64,000 nt of DNA from assembly GCA_020137815.1 (NCBI GenBank), contig CM035352.1:1528529-1592528 (forward strand). The letters run 5' to 3'. Positions 1 through 11,488 of this stretch are shown here, in pieces (position 1 is the stretch's first letter; each line of letters starts with the position of its first letter). The translations under genes were made by a program, and so were the position numbers. Below the pieces are notes generated by a model. It was given only the letters and a program-made list of their open reading frames with translations. It made no database searches and was not told the origin of the DNA. The DNA comes from Hormiphora californensis (Eukaryota; Ctenophora; Tentaculata; Cydippida; Pleurobrachiidae).

Positions 1-480
1 ATGTTCATTTTGGACATGTTCTTAAATTTTGAGAGCTTTTTCATGAACGGGATCGTGTTCCGCAGGCCAAAATTAGTCGATTACAACCGAAATTTGCTTT
101 CCACCAAGAAAAAACTAAAAAAAATTAAAATTCGTCCCCACGATTCTGCAAGTTGGTAAAATTAGCAAGAAAAAAAGGGAGAAAAATTTTTATTTTTGTT
201 CATAAAGTGGATATCTGAAGACTCAAACTGAAAGTAACAGTTGTATAAGTTGTCACGAGACGATTTATATGTGTGTTTTGTTCGAAATCACGCCCTAAAA
301 CAGACTTTTTGAAATGAATATGCCCATATATGGGCATAGCTCGTGCCAACGTAATTGGGCCATGGTAAAGCCAAAACTTTGTGATAAAATGTTTTAGAAT
401 GATCGTAGGAGCTCATTTAACCCGATACCAAGTGAAATTTTGAATTAAATTAGGCATTTGAAAAAATAGCACACCCGTGA

Positions 481-527
481 CGATATACCGTGCTTAGTGC
501 CCACTGGGCACTAAGCACGGTATATCG
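481..527. repeat. Perfect 22-bp inverted repeat with a 3-nt loop
   Basis: Bases 481-502 are the exact reverse complement of 506-527, with ACT at 503-505 as the loop. The arms start CGATATACCGTGC. It could be the core of a small palindromic element or a cruciform. The stem is too short for a typical microRNA precursor. Confidence 0.8.
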
Positions 528-899
528 AGGAACCCACCTTGTTTGACCCTCTCTTTCCAAAGAACATATCCGGCATCCAAATTTGATCAAATCATTTCTG
601 CAGGAAGCTCTCTTTATTTTAATTTATTGTAGGTACGAGAACTCCAAAAATGGCACGAGTGCAATGTGCATACAATCTAATTGTTGCTGCAGTGGCTTGG
701 CACCCGGCTATGTTGCAGAGAAGTCTGTACCGAAAGGACAGTGGCTGAAACGCCATCGAAACGCACCACGACATTTATCCAACTCTTGGCTTGCTATTAC
801 ACACATGATGTGTACATGTGTCCATTAGTGTGTGTCCTCACCTTGTACAGAATCCATTAAGGACCATGTTGTATGTTACCCTCCTGAGCATTAAGTGCA

Positions 900-985
900 C
901 TCTTATAGAGGGCTGAATGATGTCATGGTTGTAAGATGCTACCTCTTATAGAGGGCTGAATGATGTCATGGTTGTAAGATGCTAC
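900..985. repeat. Two-copy tandem duplication, 43-bp unit
   Basis: Bases 900-942 are repeated directly at 943-985. The unit starts CTCTTATAGAGGGCTGAATG. No mismatch is visible between the copies, so the duplication is probably recent. Confidence 0.85.
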
Positions 986-1704
986 CTCAACTCAGAAAAC
1001 TAATGCTATAATATGGGGAATCATAAGGATACAGTAACAAAACTGGTTCCTGCCCAGACGGCAGTTTCTATGTTTGACATGGGACACCAGACTCTTTACG
1101 TTGTTCTGCAGCAGAAATAAAATGTATTTTAAAACTTACCTACCAAGATAGTTACATCTAGTTACTCCAAGTCCAAATCGCACCCCAGAATCTGATTTGA
1201 TTTTCGGGCCTATAACACCTGTCACCCATCTCTCTCTCCGTACTATGCTAGAGCTATGAAATACGATACCCAACCGAAATCTTCTCTGCTCATATTCATA
1301 CACCCTCTCTCTCTATCCTTCTTTGTCTGCAATAGCCTACATTTACTGGAGAGAGTTGAACTATGAACTAAAGAATTATGCGAACGATGGCATGCGGAGA
1401 AAATTGATAGGACAGTGGCTGTCTGACGGCCGTGATAAGCATCATTTACTCACCCAAATACGAGCTAATGTTGTTGAGTAACGGGCTAATGCAGGTGCGA
1501 TTCACGTCATACAGGTTGAATTTTATTCAATGAATAACATTAAGCATGTTGGGTGTGTGGTGAGACATGATCGAGCAAAGCTGGTGATCAATAAAATTCA
1601 GTTGATTTTCAGTTATACCATGGGCAGGTAAATCTTGTTCGACCATCTCTCTCTCTCTCCGCGGTGGTGAGAGATAAAAAGGTAAACATCGGGGTCCGAC
1701 TTAC

Positions 1705-3906
1705 CGTTAACTCATCGTTTAGTTTCTGATGTTTTCCCCAAAGTTCCCAATATCTTACTGCGTTCTCCTCATCCTGCGAAGAGATTTGTATGTCCAAAGC
1801 AATATAAAATTAACTGATCAATTTTTGGTTAGCGGACATAACTTTCATAATGGATTGAAATTCCAACCTTTGCACATTTATCAGATCCACCGTGACTAGA
1901 ACTTTCTAACTCGAGTATTTCCTTTTCCCGTTGGACGAGGTACATTAGCAGTTCACTGGATGTATGCTGCAGAGAATGTTATGGCTCGATATTATAGTTA
2001 CAAATCATTTTGTATTTTCTGGCTTATATTATCAATAATTTTAAAATAGGTATATTTGGAACTGGAAATATATATTGACTTACTTTCAACCTTTTGCTCG
2101 ACCTCTGATTACATGATGGCGACCTAGGTTTCATTTCGGTATGATCGTTATGATTGGAATCGCTGTAATAACTCTAAAAAAGGAAAGGTTTAGACATGCG
2201 ATCATCTAACGAGCACTACTGACTAAAAGGATAGACATTTATATCGACAGGAATATAGTCTCGCACACTCCTTATACATTTCCTTAAAAGGGTAGGCTTT
2301 TATCGGGCGCTATAATATGTTCTTTAAGAATTTATGTACTGCATGCAGCAGTATGAATCCCAGCTTATGTGAGAATATGAGCTGTGAAACAAAGCTCGTT
2401 GAACGAACACACAGTGGGGTAACTTGTTATGTTTTATTACCCTTTCTTTATATTTGCTCGCGAAAAAAGGGTCGAGCTAGGCAAGGGGTAACATGTTGGA
2501 CAAATGGTGTTGTTTCTTTTGATTTCAACTTACAGAGATTCGAATTTCTGTAGGCTGATCCTCTGACTGTTCAGACTGAAAGAAGGATAATTGAAATTAG
2601 GAACCGACCGAATCAGGAAATACTGGTCCCTGATTGGCTGACAACCAATCACGTGACCTAAATAACGAGTTCTGATTGGTTGTTTACTTGTTTCGGTCCT
2701 GACTGTTCAGACTGAAAGAAGGATAATTGAAATGGGGGAAGGGGAAGTGTTCAATATACATTATACACACAGTTGTAGAGAGAATAAAGAATAGAGGCTA
2801 GAGAATCAAAATCGTTTTTTTAATGGTCCGGGGAAGTAATCAATGGTCTTGGAGACACAGTCACCCCTACATTAAACTAGTTATCAACATTCCTGACAAC
2901 TTCATTCTTCCCTGAATGATTTATAATTACAATCCGTCTTGCAGGGAAGTGTCCAGGAAGTACCTATATAGCTACTCTCAAAAACATGATTTAACTCACT
3001 AACCATGTCGTAAATTCGCACAAAGTCAGGATTCCCAGGAGAAGCAGGAGTGGTTTGCAGTTGGGTAGCTGCCGAGCTTTCCTCAAGCAACGTTGACCTG
3101 TCAAGATGATAATTTGACAATATAAACCATAGCGGGCGATATTATATTCGCCATCCTAATCGAATTTACAATGCCTCTTGATAAGTTCTTGCTATCAATA
3201 TATCTAGCAATGTCTAATTACTATTATATTGGCAAATGAATTGTCAACCACAGGAGGTGGTCCAATATGTCACAAATCCATTATTAGAGCGTGCCAGGTA
3301 TGTATTAGAACGCTAGTACCTTAGTTCATCGGTTAGTACTGATTGATTATGAAACATAGTGTCGTAACCGTCAATAATCTCCTTGTTGAATGACAACTTT
3401 TTTAAATACTCCTCAATCCTTTCCATCCAACCCTGGAAAAATTAAATTAAAAAACTGAATATCATAAGTTCCCCCATCCTCTCTCCTCATACCTCACGGC
3501 CATCATTAGCGGTGCTGGTATCACTAAGTGATTGGCCCTGTGCGTAGGGTCCCCAACAGGGGTTCACACTTCACGCCCATGGCAACCGCTCTTATCAAAT
3601 CAAATCAAAATCATAAGTTGCTATCCACTATCTATTTCTCTGATTTCATACCTGAATACTTGCTGTGCTGCAGTGCTCTCCTACATCAGACGAATCGGTG
3701 GTTGGAAGTTCTGTGGTGGGAGGTTCAGGGGGTATGAAGTTAGGTGGAGGAGAGAGGACTCTTGACTCTAACAAGATACAGGGAGGCTCATCTAATGTAA
3801 AACTGCAGTTGGTGTGATCGAAACTACTCAACATCTCGGACGAGGTTTCCAGGATAGAAAAGGATCTCCCACATATCATAGCACACACACACGCAGCAGA
3901 CGTCAC
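1705..3906 (-). CDS. Unrecognised acidic coiled-coil-like gene (partial, multi-exon)
   Basis: Seen: six minus-strand exons with AG/GT borders and matching phases. They are about 3906-3652 (5' limit uncertain), 3432-3320, 3097-2964, 2173-2084, 1966-1868 and 1773-1705. The exon at 3432 ends in phase 2 and the exon at 3097 opens with the one base that completes an Arg codon. The exon at 2964 ends in phase 1, so a small exon must follow; a 14-nt candidate at 2548-2535 restores the phase. The first exon is Pro/Thr-rich (PPPNFIPPEPPTTELPTTD). The next starts GWMERIEEYLKKLSFNKE, and later ones contain LMYLVQREKEILELESSS and YWELWGKHQKLNDELT, which are charged, helical and coiled-coil-like. I do not recognise the family. 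Neither the start nor the stop codon was found. Confidence 0.55.
2563..2733. mobile_element. Truncated copy of the CAGGAACCGACC MITE between 35-bp direct repeats
   Basis: A stretch starting AGGAACCGACCGAATCAGG (from about 2599) matches the complete 146-bp element at 57127-57272, but its 3' end stops at TTTCGGTC. A 35-bp direct repeat that begins CTGACTGTTCAGACTG lies on each side (2563-2597 and 2699-2733). The element therefore sits inside a duplication far longer than a normal 8-bp target duplication. Confidence 0.75.
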
Positions 3907-4322
3907 CCGACCATGTCCTACAAGTGGATTTTAGCGTGGTAAATAATCAAATCAAATATTTCATTTATATGGCATATAAAGTAGGAATATATAGTGTTTT
4001 GTTACAGCTAGGTATCCATTTGATAGACTCATTACTCTCATACAAAGACATAGGTAACATACTAACGACCTCCCTTGCACCTCCGGGAGATCTCCCAGGT
4101 ACTTCCCCAAAGACGTCCCAGCTGAAGGGTTATATCTGCTATCTGAGATGTCATGTACTGCCAGAAAAGTGTGTTAGAACGGTCACCAAGTCACATTTCT
4201 ACACATTTCTACACTGGCAGTACACGACGTTCCGGAAGGTACATCCATTATAATCCCCCAAGTAGGACGTCTCTGGGGGACGTCCCCAGGAGCAAGGGAA
4301 GCCGTAAGTATGGAATATGCTC

Positions 4323-4493
4323 ATGGTCATGCACAATGCTGCGACTCATGACCAGACTCTACGTGAATCTTCATTTGGTATTCGGGCAGCACAGTTATTT
4401 AACAGAATGCCCGCTGAAGTTCGACTTGCCAAATCTGTCGAAATCTTGAAGATTAAGCTAGGGGAATTCCTTGCGACTATCCCTGATGACTGA
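4323..4493 (+). mobile_element. LINE ORF2 C-terminal remnant
   Basis: An open stretch that ends in TGA at 4491 encodes SSFGIRAAQLFNRMPAEVR followed by a short Lys-rich helix ending FLATIPDD. This is the classic C-terminal tail of CR1/Jockey-type reverse transcriptases: a hydrophobic SF.VRAA.LWN.LP motif, then a helix. No reverse transcriptase core remains upstream, so this is a 5'-truncated dead copy. Confidence 0.75.
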
Positions 4494-5141
4494 TCTACCC
4501 CCAGTAAGAGGATACTCCAGCCCCCGGGACAACTCTCTAGTCTCTTATGGCCCTACTCACGGAAGGTAGTTTCATCCTTCACCTCACTCCTTCACCTTTC
4601 CATGCCACATCAATGTCCACGCGGATGCTTTTGCTGAGTGCGTTGTTATTATTTGTAAATCTTGTAAAATCTTGTAAATCTTGTAGAGTTGTTGATTTCA
4701 ACCACGTCCCAAATTGTTAGTTGTGGAGGAATCAAATTTTCAACCCGCTTTTGTAAATTTCAAGACCTTGGATGACTAGACTGTTTAGAGACACTTAGGA
4801 GATGTGCCATGCTGACTGGTGGGCCTCCTGTGACTCTCCTGGAGCGGGGAGCCTACTGCCTGGAAGCCTTTGAACTTTTACTGATTTAATCTGAATACTG
4901 AAAGTTTGGCATACGCTGCAGGCCCCGTGTTGCGACGTAACGTGCGTGAGGGGACTGTAAACATGTGAGTACACGTCAATTTTTAAATTTTCGAAGAGAA
5001 AAAGTAAAAACTCAGATCGCATTTTTCAAAAAACAAAAAGAACGTGATTTTATTTCAAAATTTAGCGCGCGCCATAAAATGCAACGCATTATCAAAAATT
5101 GACAAGAATTGCCCAGTTGGAACGGAACGCGCGGTTTCGTA

Positions 5142-5433
5142 AAGTCGAATTTTTTATTTAAGCGACAGGCCGCCGCGCATTCAAAGAGGTCGCGCGGCGT
5201 TGTATTTGCGCGTGATAATCGAGATCAAGTTCCTGGTAATCTTAAGACTTGAACCCGGAAGCGTTGGAAAGATAATTTCAAGACCTTTCCAACGCAACCA
5301 AGATCAATTCTTTATCTTATCAGGAACTGGAGATATGAACGAAAAGGTTTCTCGAATTGTCACGCGCAAATACAACGCCGCGCGACTTCTTTGAATGCGC
5401 GGCGGCCTGTCGCTTAAATAAAAAATTCGACTT
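5142..5433. mobile_element. 292-bp MITE with about 78-bp terminal inverted repeats and TA target duplication
   Basis: The ends AAGTCGAATTTTTTATTTAA (5142 on) and its reverse complement (to 5433) continue as near-perfect inverted arms of about 75-80 bp. TA lies immediately outside on both sides (5140-5141 and 5434-5435). TA duplication with a non-coding interior fits a Tc1/mariner-type non-autonomous element; the superfamily is inferred. Confidence 0.8.
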
Positions 5434-5635
5434 TAGATCTTTTTTGAATTTCTCTGTTTATCTGTTAACAGCTGTTTCCTGTTTCCGGATGGGGGCGCGA
5501 TTATAATCTGGGTGCCTTGCAGCGTGTTTACAGGTGCGCGCTGCCAAAAAAGTACACCTAAAACCGCTTAGACCGACTTTTTTCAAACGGCTATAGCCAC
5601 GCAACCACATGGCCGATTTGAGTAAACTAAACGGT

Positions 5636-5826
5636 ATCTGATAGAGAATCGATAGCCCTAACCGATAACCCCAAACAAAACCCTAACCCGACCCTAACAA
5701 CAGCCCTAACCCGTCTCGAACGCCAAAATCGATGAAATGTTAGCAATGGAAGGCACCCAGATTTTAACGTTTTCCTGAGAGCCAAATTCCAAGAATTACG
5801 GGTCAAGTCGCTTGAAACGGACTTTA
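5636..5826. repeat. Telomere-like CCCTAA-rich tract and a MITE right-end fragment
   Basis: CCCTAAC-type hexamers recur irregularly between about 5650 and 5720. The stretch ending GGTCAAGTCGCTTGAAACGG ACTTTA (about 5801-5825) resembles the right end of the 119-bp MITE at 41471-41589 with two changes. I see no matching left end. Confidence 0.5.
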
Positions 5827-6440
5827 GGGAGCCGCGCATGCCTCCATTGTAACGCGCAAATAATGAAATAGCGACGCGCAGCTTTGGTCACCGCGCCGCG
5901 CTATCGAAATGAAATTTCGCCTCGAAAATCAGAAGCTCAAAACTCGTTTTTGAAAATTTTGTTTTTAAATTTTCCTGGCCCGAATTTGCTAACTGATGGC
6001 TGACCCATGTCTAAGACACACATATCAATCATCAGGTTATCAAGTGTCTAGTTATTCAAGTCCCAGACCCCTTTTCAATTCCCGGGTCCCTTTTCAGTTT
6101 TCGCCAATTTTAACAGTTTTGGTCTTGCCGCAGGCCGCTCACTGCAGGCGTGCCAACTGCCATACCCAAATTTATGGAGAGCAGAGAGAGTAGAGTGCAT
6201 TGGATCTTATTGTTCCTCTTATTCATGGTGTAGTGAGTGTTTTTGTTCATATTAAACACCAACCATACTCAAATGACCATATGCCACACTTCATAGAGAG
6301 AAAGGGGAGTGACTGTTGACTTTGGAGCGACTTTAAACTTAAAATTACAATATTGAATCAAATAAAGCTCAGTGTTGAGAATCTAACAAACTTCCATGCA
6401 TTAGGTGTATTGATTATGTAGTAGTGATGATAGGCCTAGT

Positions 6441-9404
6441 ATGGACGAGGAGACAAGAGATATTATCAATGCAGTAAGTTATTGGATCACTCATCAGTCG
6501 TTTGGGTCATTATATATAAATTCTAATGATACTGTAAATTTGTATCTTTCTTCTCAGAAGCTTTGTTTTAACTTGACCCCCCTTTTCCAGGTTGGTCGGG
6601 AGGGCCGGTTAATTGAGCCAATTAACTATGAAGATTGGATTGATGGGAAGACAGCGGTTCTCAGGGAATGTGATCCTCACACTGACCTCATGCTGTTTCC
6701 CACGGATGACATTGAGGTGTTGTCTTATGCCCGGGATCACCGAACTCTAGAGGAGCCAGTCCCACGAGGAGCTAGGAAACGGAATGATGAGAACCCCCAT
6801 GTGTTTGATAGTGTTAGTCTTCTCACCAAGGATTGGTGTGTTGTCAACAGAAGGTATGACAACACCGCCGATATTTACCCCGCTACCTAATCATGATTTT
6901 ATCAATTGTTGATTTGAAATTCCTGTATCATGTATGTGACTCATGTCACATTGTGACTCATGTCACATTGTGACTAAGGACTGCATGGTGTGTTCTCGAA
7001 GGGATCATTACCACGCTCAGACTCTCTCCCTCTCATCCTTCCCAGCCTGTAACACCCTACATATCTGCAGGTATGAGCGAGGATACACGGCAGCTACATT
7101 GGAAGATCGCCAGAAAAACCTATCTCATCACAGCTACGAGGTGGATCACGCAAAGGTGAAAGGCTCATTTTGTCTCTATCTGATATTTTTATCTCTCCTA
7201 ATTTTTACCCCTTTTTGTCTATAATATGAACTTGTTGTAGATTCAACTGGTTGCTAACTCCATCTTACAGGCGAATATGACTGCCGAAGAGACAGCTATC
7301 TTGAACAAAGCTGAAAATAATCGATCCAGTTTTGCCTCAGAGTAAGTGATAGCACTAAGTGATTTGTTCACCAGTTTGTTATGCTATGTTTGATATCACT
7401 AGTAGCATACATTACATCATTAAATATTTCTGTTGATAATTAGTAAATAACATTTCGTGAGTTAACTTTTACCAAAGTCTCTTTGGAGATAAATAATGTC
7501 TCATTTGATAGGAGAATAGACTATTAAGGTGTTTAACGTTTAGTTAATTTCTTTGAGATCTCCATTCAATTAACCTGTATGTTCGTCGGTGTGTTTGTGT
7601 GTCTGTTCGTCTGTGTGCCTGTTCGTCTGTATGTATCTCCGTCTGTGTGTTTGTTGGTAGCCGGAGCAGCAGCTGCAGCATGGGTCGAACTCAGAACTGT
7701 TGACAGGAGCATGAGAGAGAAAAATTGAGGGAGAGAAAGAAAAATAGAGATGGAGGGAGAGAATAAGATATAGTGAGAGAGGGAGAGAGAGTGAGTGAGA
7801 AAAGAGGGAGAGAGATAGTGAGAGTGTAAGCAGTAAGAGTTGAACAAGCCCAAGAAAGCTGTCTGCACTGCAGCAGTTCTGCAGCAAAGTACAGTTATTG
7901 TGTACACTCAAAATTAACCAATTATAGCAGTGTAATTAACAGTTATTACTTTCAATCAAACTAAATATCTACACAGAATTGTTAGTGGAGTAGAACGTTA
8001 CATGCACAACACAATAATCACTTTGTGTGTGGTGTGTGTAAATTTGTCACATACTCTCATCGATCCATCCATTCCTTTTTTCTTCACAAACACACATGAC
8101 CCTCAAAGTAAAATCTACCCTGACCCCCTCCTTCCCTGAACCCGCACCCTGACGGCTGACCCCCTTTCTCCATAGTAGTGAGTTGCTAGACGAGACGGAA
8201 GGCGATAAGATCATACCAAGGTATCTAAAGGCGTATACACTACCAAAGATAAAGGATACAGATGATGGTAACAAGAGAGAACGGCAGAAACAGCGTCCCA
8301 GCTACCTTGTTCTCCCTCTACTCTAGTCCACAAAGCGTAAGGAGCTTTCTATTGTCTTCGCATGTCTGTCTCTGTGTGTGGGTGTGTCTGTCTGTTTGTC
8401 GTGGTAGCAAAACCTAATCTAAATGTAATCTGAATTCAGTATGTGGCAATTAGACAATAGCCATGTCAAGAAATATTCGAATCTTTTGTTTGAAAAACTC
8501 GCAAACTCTAACTCCAAAATGATCGAATAGAAATGCATTGGTCTAGTGCCTTCACTACATGATAATCAGCTATCCCCTCAGACCACTTGATATACATGAA
8601 AAATACATGAAAAATGAACTTTTGAATAAAAAACTCAAAATTTGCAAAAAGTTACCAAGGAATTGTTCCAGCATGTTCCCGTAGTTTGTTTTTGCACAAC
8701 TATCACCGTTTCGGAGGTACAGCTCGTCCCCCGGCCTCATAATTTATGGGCCACCTTGTACAAACACACCTGGCTACTTTTTGAAACAATACAGTTTCTA
8801 ACCAGCTCATTGCTTTCAGTATACACTAGATGAACGGATAGAATCGCGGAAGAAGCCCATAGTTCCCTCTGCCCATGAGAGGCCTTACAGAATACAGATA
8901 ACATTCAACAAATTAGAGTTAGTAGCTTCAAATAATAACCCCCTTTTATTATCACAATTACACTAAGAATCGCTGGGTACTTTCCTGCTTTCATCTCGCT
9001 GATACATTTTACGACTTGTATATTTAAACATCACTATACAGCTATTTTTGAATTTTTAAATTTGTTCACCTTGATTATAATGGCCTAACCCTAATTCTCC
9101 TCTAGATTACTACAGATTATCGAGCCCCTTTACATTTCGGTTGCCCTGTACGATGCAAAACTCAAGAAAAAGGTGAGAACGAATTCATTGGTAAAAAGGT
9201 GTCTGGTGGTGCCAGACCCTGTTGCTTGTGCACTTAGATTGGTTCGGCCGTCGGGGGTAAACATGTGAAACTGATTATGAAGCAGTTTGGATATGGAATC
9301 AGTGTGATCAGTACATAATGACAGGTGTAGTGTACACTTTACATACACACAGCTTAGTTATAGTAGGCAGTAGCATATGTCATTCACTGGTGTGTATACA
9401 AATG

Positions 9405-9439
<35 letters not shown>

Positions 9440-9842
9440 TGTGTGTGTGTTGGGTGTGCCGTTACATTCAACTGCTGTCCCATCTCTTCTTTGACTGAGT
9501 CCTGCTCTGCCCCTCTCTCTCTACTCTGACTGGGTACTACATAACAGCTGGGTCGCCTCTCTTATGAATCGCACATGCCGCCCTTTTGATGGGGAATGTT
9601 CAAGGATAAACGTGACTTGGAGTAGAATAAATGAGGGTGATAAGAAAGAAACATCAATAAATCGTTTTTGGTAAATGGTATTTGGTATACCCCTTACTGA
9701 CTCCCTCCTTCTCACTCTTTCTCACTTTCCCTCCGTTTATCCCTCTAACAGTCTCTCTCTTTCTCTATCTTTCTCTCTCCTGTGTATCACTACTGCAGCT
9801 GCAGTCGGGTAATGACTGACCAGTTCACACACATACACATAG

Positions 9843-9877
<35 letters not shown>

Positions 9878-10232
9878 ACTCTCTTTCTCTCTCTTTCTTT
9901 GTGGGTAGGTGTGTGGGGAGCGAAGCGGAAATAAAATTATAACAAAAACACAGTACACACGCACGCATTCTTCGACTGAGTTGTACGATATACCACCGTG
10001 GTAGTGAGGGTGTGTACAAGTATTACAGCCGCTGCAACAGGCGGCTGGCCAGGAGGTATAACAGAAGTGTTAATAACGATGATAATAACAGGATTAGAAA
10101 ATGACAATTATATCTCTTTATTTCAATCACATACTTACCAAGTTTCGACCCCTTCAGTAGCTGATATTATGTATATGTCCAAGTGAAGTTAGCTTGATAA
10201 TACTGTTCATCATAATCTCTCTCTCTCTCTCC

Positions 10233-10268
<36 letters not shown>

Positions 10269-10304
10269 CTCTCTCTCTCTTTCTCTCTCTTCTCTCTATC
10301 TCTC

Positions 10305-10388
<84 letters not shown>

Positions 10389-11174
10389 CCCCTCTCCCCT
10401 GCATTCAATGATACATCCTGTTCATCCAGGGGGGGTGGTATACACTCACACATAATACTGCACAATGGTCAGGACAGGAAAATCATTGTACCGGGGGGTC
10501 CTTACCAGCAGATAGTGCTTGCTAGGTCTTACACCGTGTGTAAGAAGCCACACGAGGCTGTAAATTTCCTACAGATACCCTGTTATTGACCTCTCCTCCT
10601 AGAAAATTTACGGGTCAGAAAATTGAATTTTATTAATGGGCTCCATTTTTTCTCTTTATTTATTTCCTCCTTCGCTTCTCTATTATATATCGATGCATAA
10701 CTATCCCTCCCCCACCATTCACCAATAAGCCGTACAGCTAACTACCCTCTCCTCCAGGTCAGTGAGACGGTTCATATTGACCTCAACTCAGACGATATGC
10801 TGAAAATGGCCAACCCTGATCTCCAATACGAGGTAATTGTGAAACACACATGTTGATGCTGCAATGTGTACCTAACATGTACACAATTGTAAATCTGGGG
10901 CACATCATTTCCTACTTCGTGATCATGTACACATGTGTGTGTTCCTGATGTATCTGCACGTGCAATACTTTGTGTCACAAAACACGGCGTGTGGATCTAT
11001 AATATCTGCTGACAAAACCACATAATCATGTTACATGCAGCATGTAACATTATGTGTGATCATTGTGTCTCTGTGTGTAACATGGAATAAACCTTGTTTC
11101 AGACATTCACCCGGGGTACGAAGGCGATATTTTCAATAACTGACCCAACTAGTGATATCTATGTAGTTGTGAGG
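6441..11174 (+). CDS. DOCK7: DOCK exons 1-9: N-terminal DOCK-C block
   Basis: Exons: 6441-6473, 6591-6853, 7071-7155, 7271-7341, 8176-8267 (3' end uncertain), 8820-8917, 9106-9172, 10758-10832 and 11103-11174. Exon 1 encodes only 11 residues. Exon 2 carries [24 protein letters not shown] and DWCVVNRRY, matching the conserved N-terminal DOCK-C/D region (EDY..., FP.DDIEV, DWAIV.RKY). Exon 7 encodes [17 protein letters not shown] and exon 9 [17 protein letters not shown], both collinear with vertebrate DOCK7. Exon 5 leaves phase 1 while exon 6 opens in phase 0, so a small exon between 8268 and 8819 is probably missed, or the donor is wrong. Confidence 0.85.
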
Positions 11175-11440
11175 GTAAGTACTGCTCCCATCCCTCATGT
11201 AGTAGTGGGGAAAAGCTCTCTGGATCTCTTATTATATCGTCCATATATACTGTGTAGGGGGTGGGGGGGGGGGGGGGGTCTGAACAAGACAAGTCTTGAT
11301 ATTATACGAGTTATAATACGAGTATCGTTCAAAAATTAGTTCAACTGTCATTCTCACGCCTTCTGTTATTACATACACGCAGCCTTTCTCCCACTTCTCT
11401 TCACTGTGCCACGTTCCTCAGTCTATCTCCTCTTACCTGG

Positions 11441-11488
<48 letters not shown>

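Larger units (their letters stand above)
1..1704. other. Non-coding flank, no gene recognised
   Basis: I see no convincing exon here on either strand. The stretch contains a perfect short hairpin (481-527), a two-copy tandem repeat (900-985) and pyrimidine-rich tracts near 1290-1330. The only open frames are short and lack recognisable motifs. Downstream exons of the minus-strand gene at 1705-3900 should lie here, because its last identified exon ends with a good donor, but I could not identify them. Confidence 0.5.

Noticed and set aside
3528-3765. Overlapping plus-strand frames near 3.5-3.8 kb
   Set aside because: They are antisense shadows of minus-strand exons that have good borders and phase; no plus-strand splice signals fit.
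10194-10589. Long Ser/Leu-rich (+) and Arg/Glu-rich (-) open frames
   Set aside because: They are translations of a (CT)n tract within a DOCK intron. There are no splice-consistent borders and no composition beyond the dinucleotide repeat.
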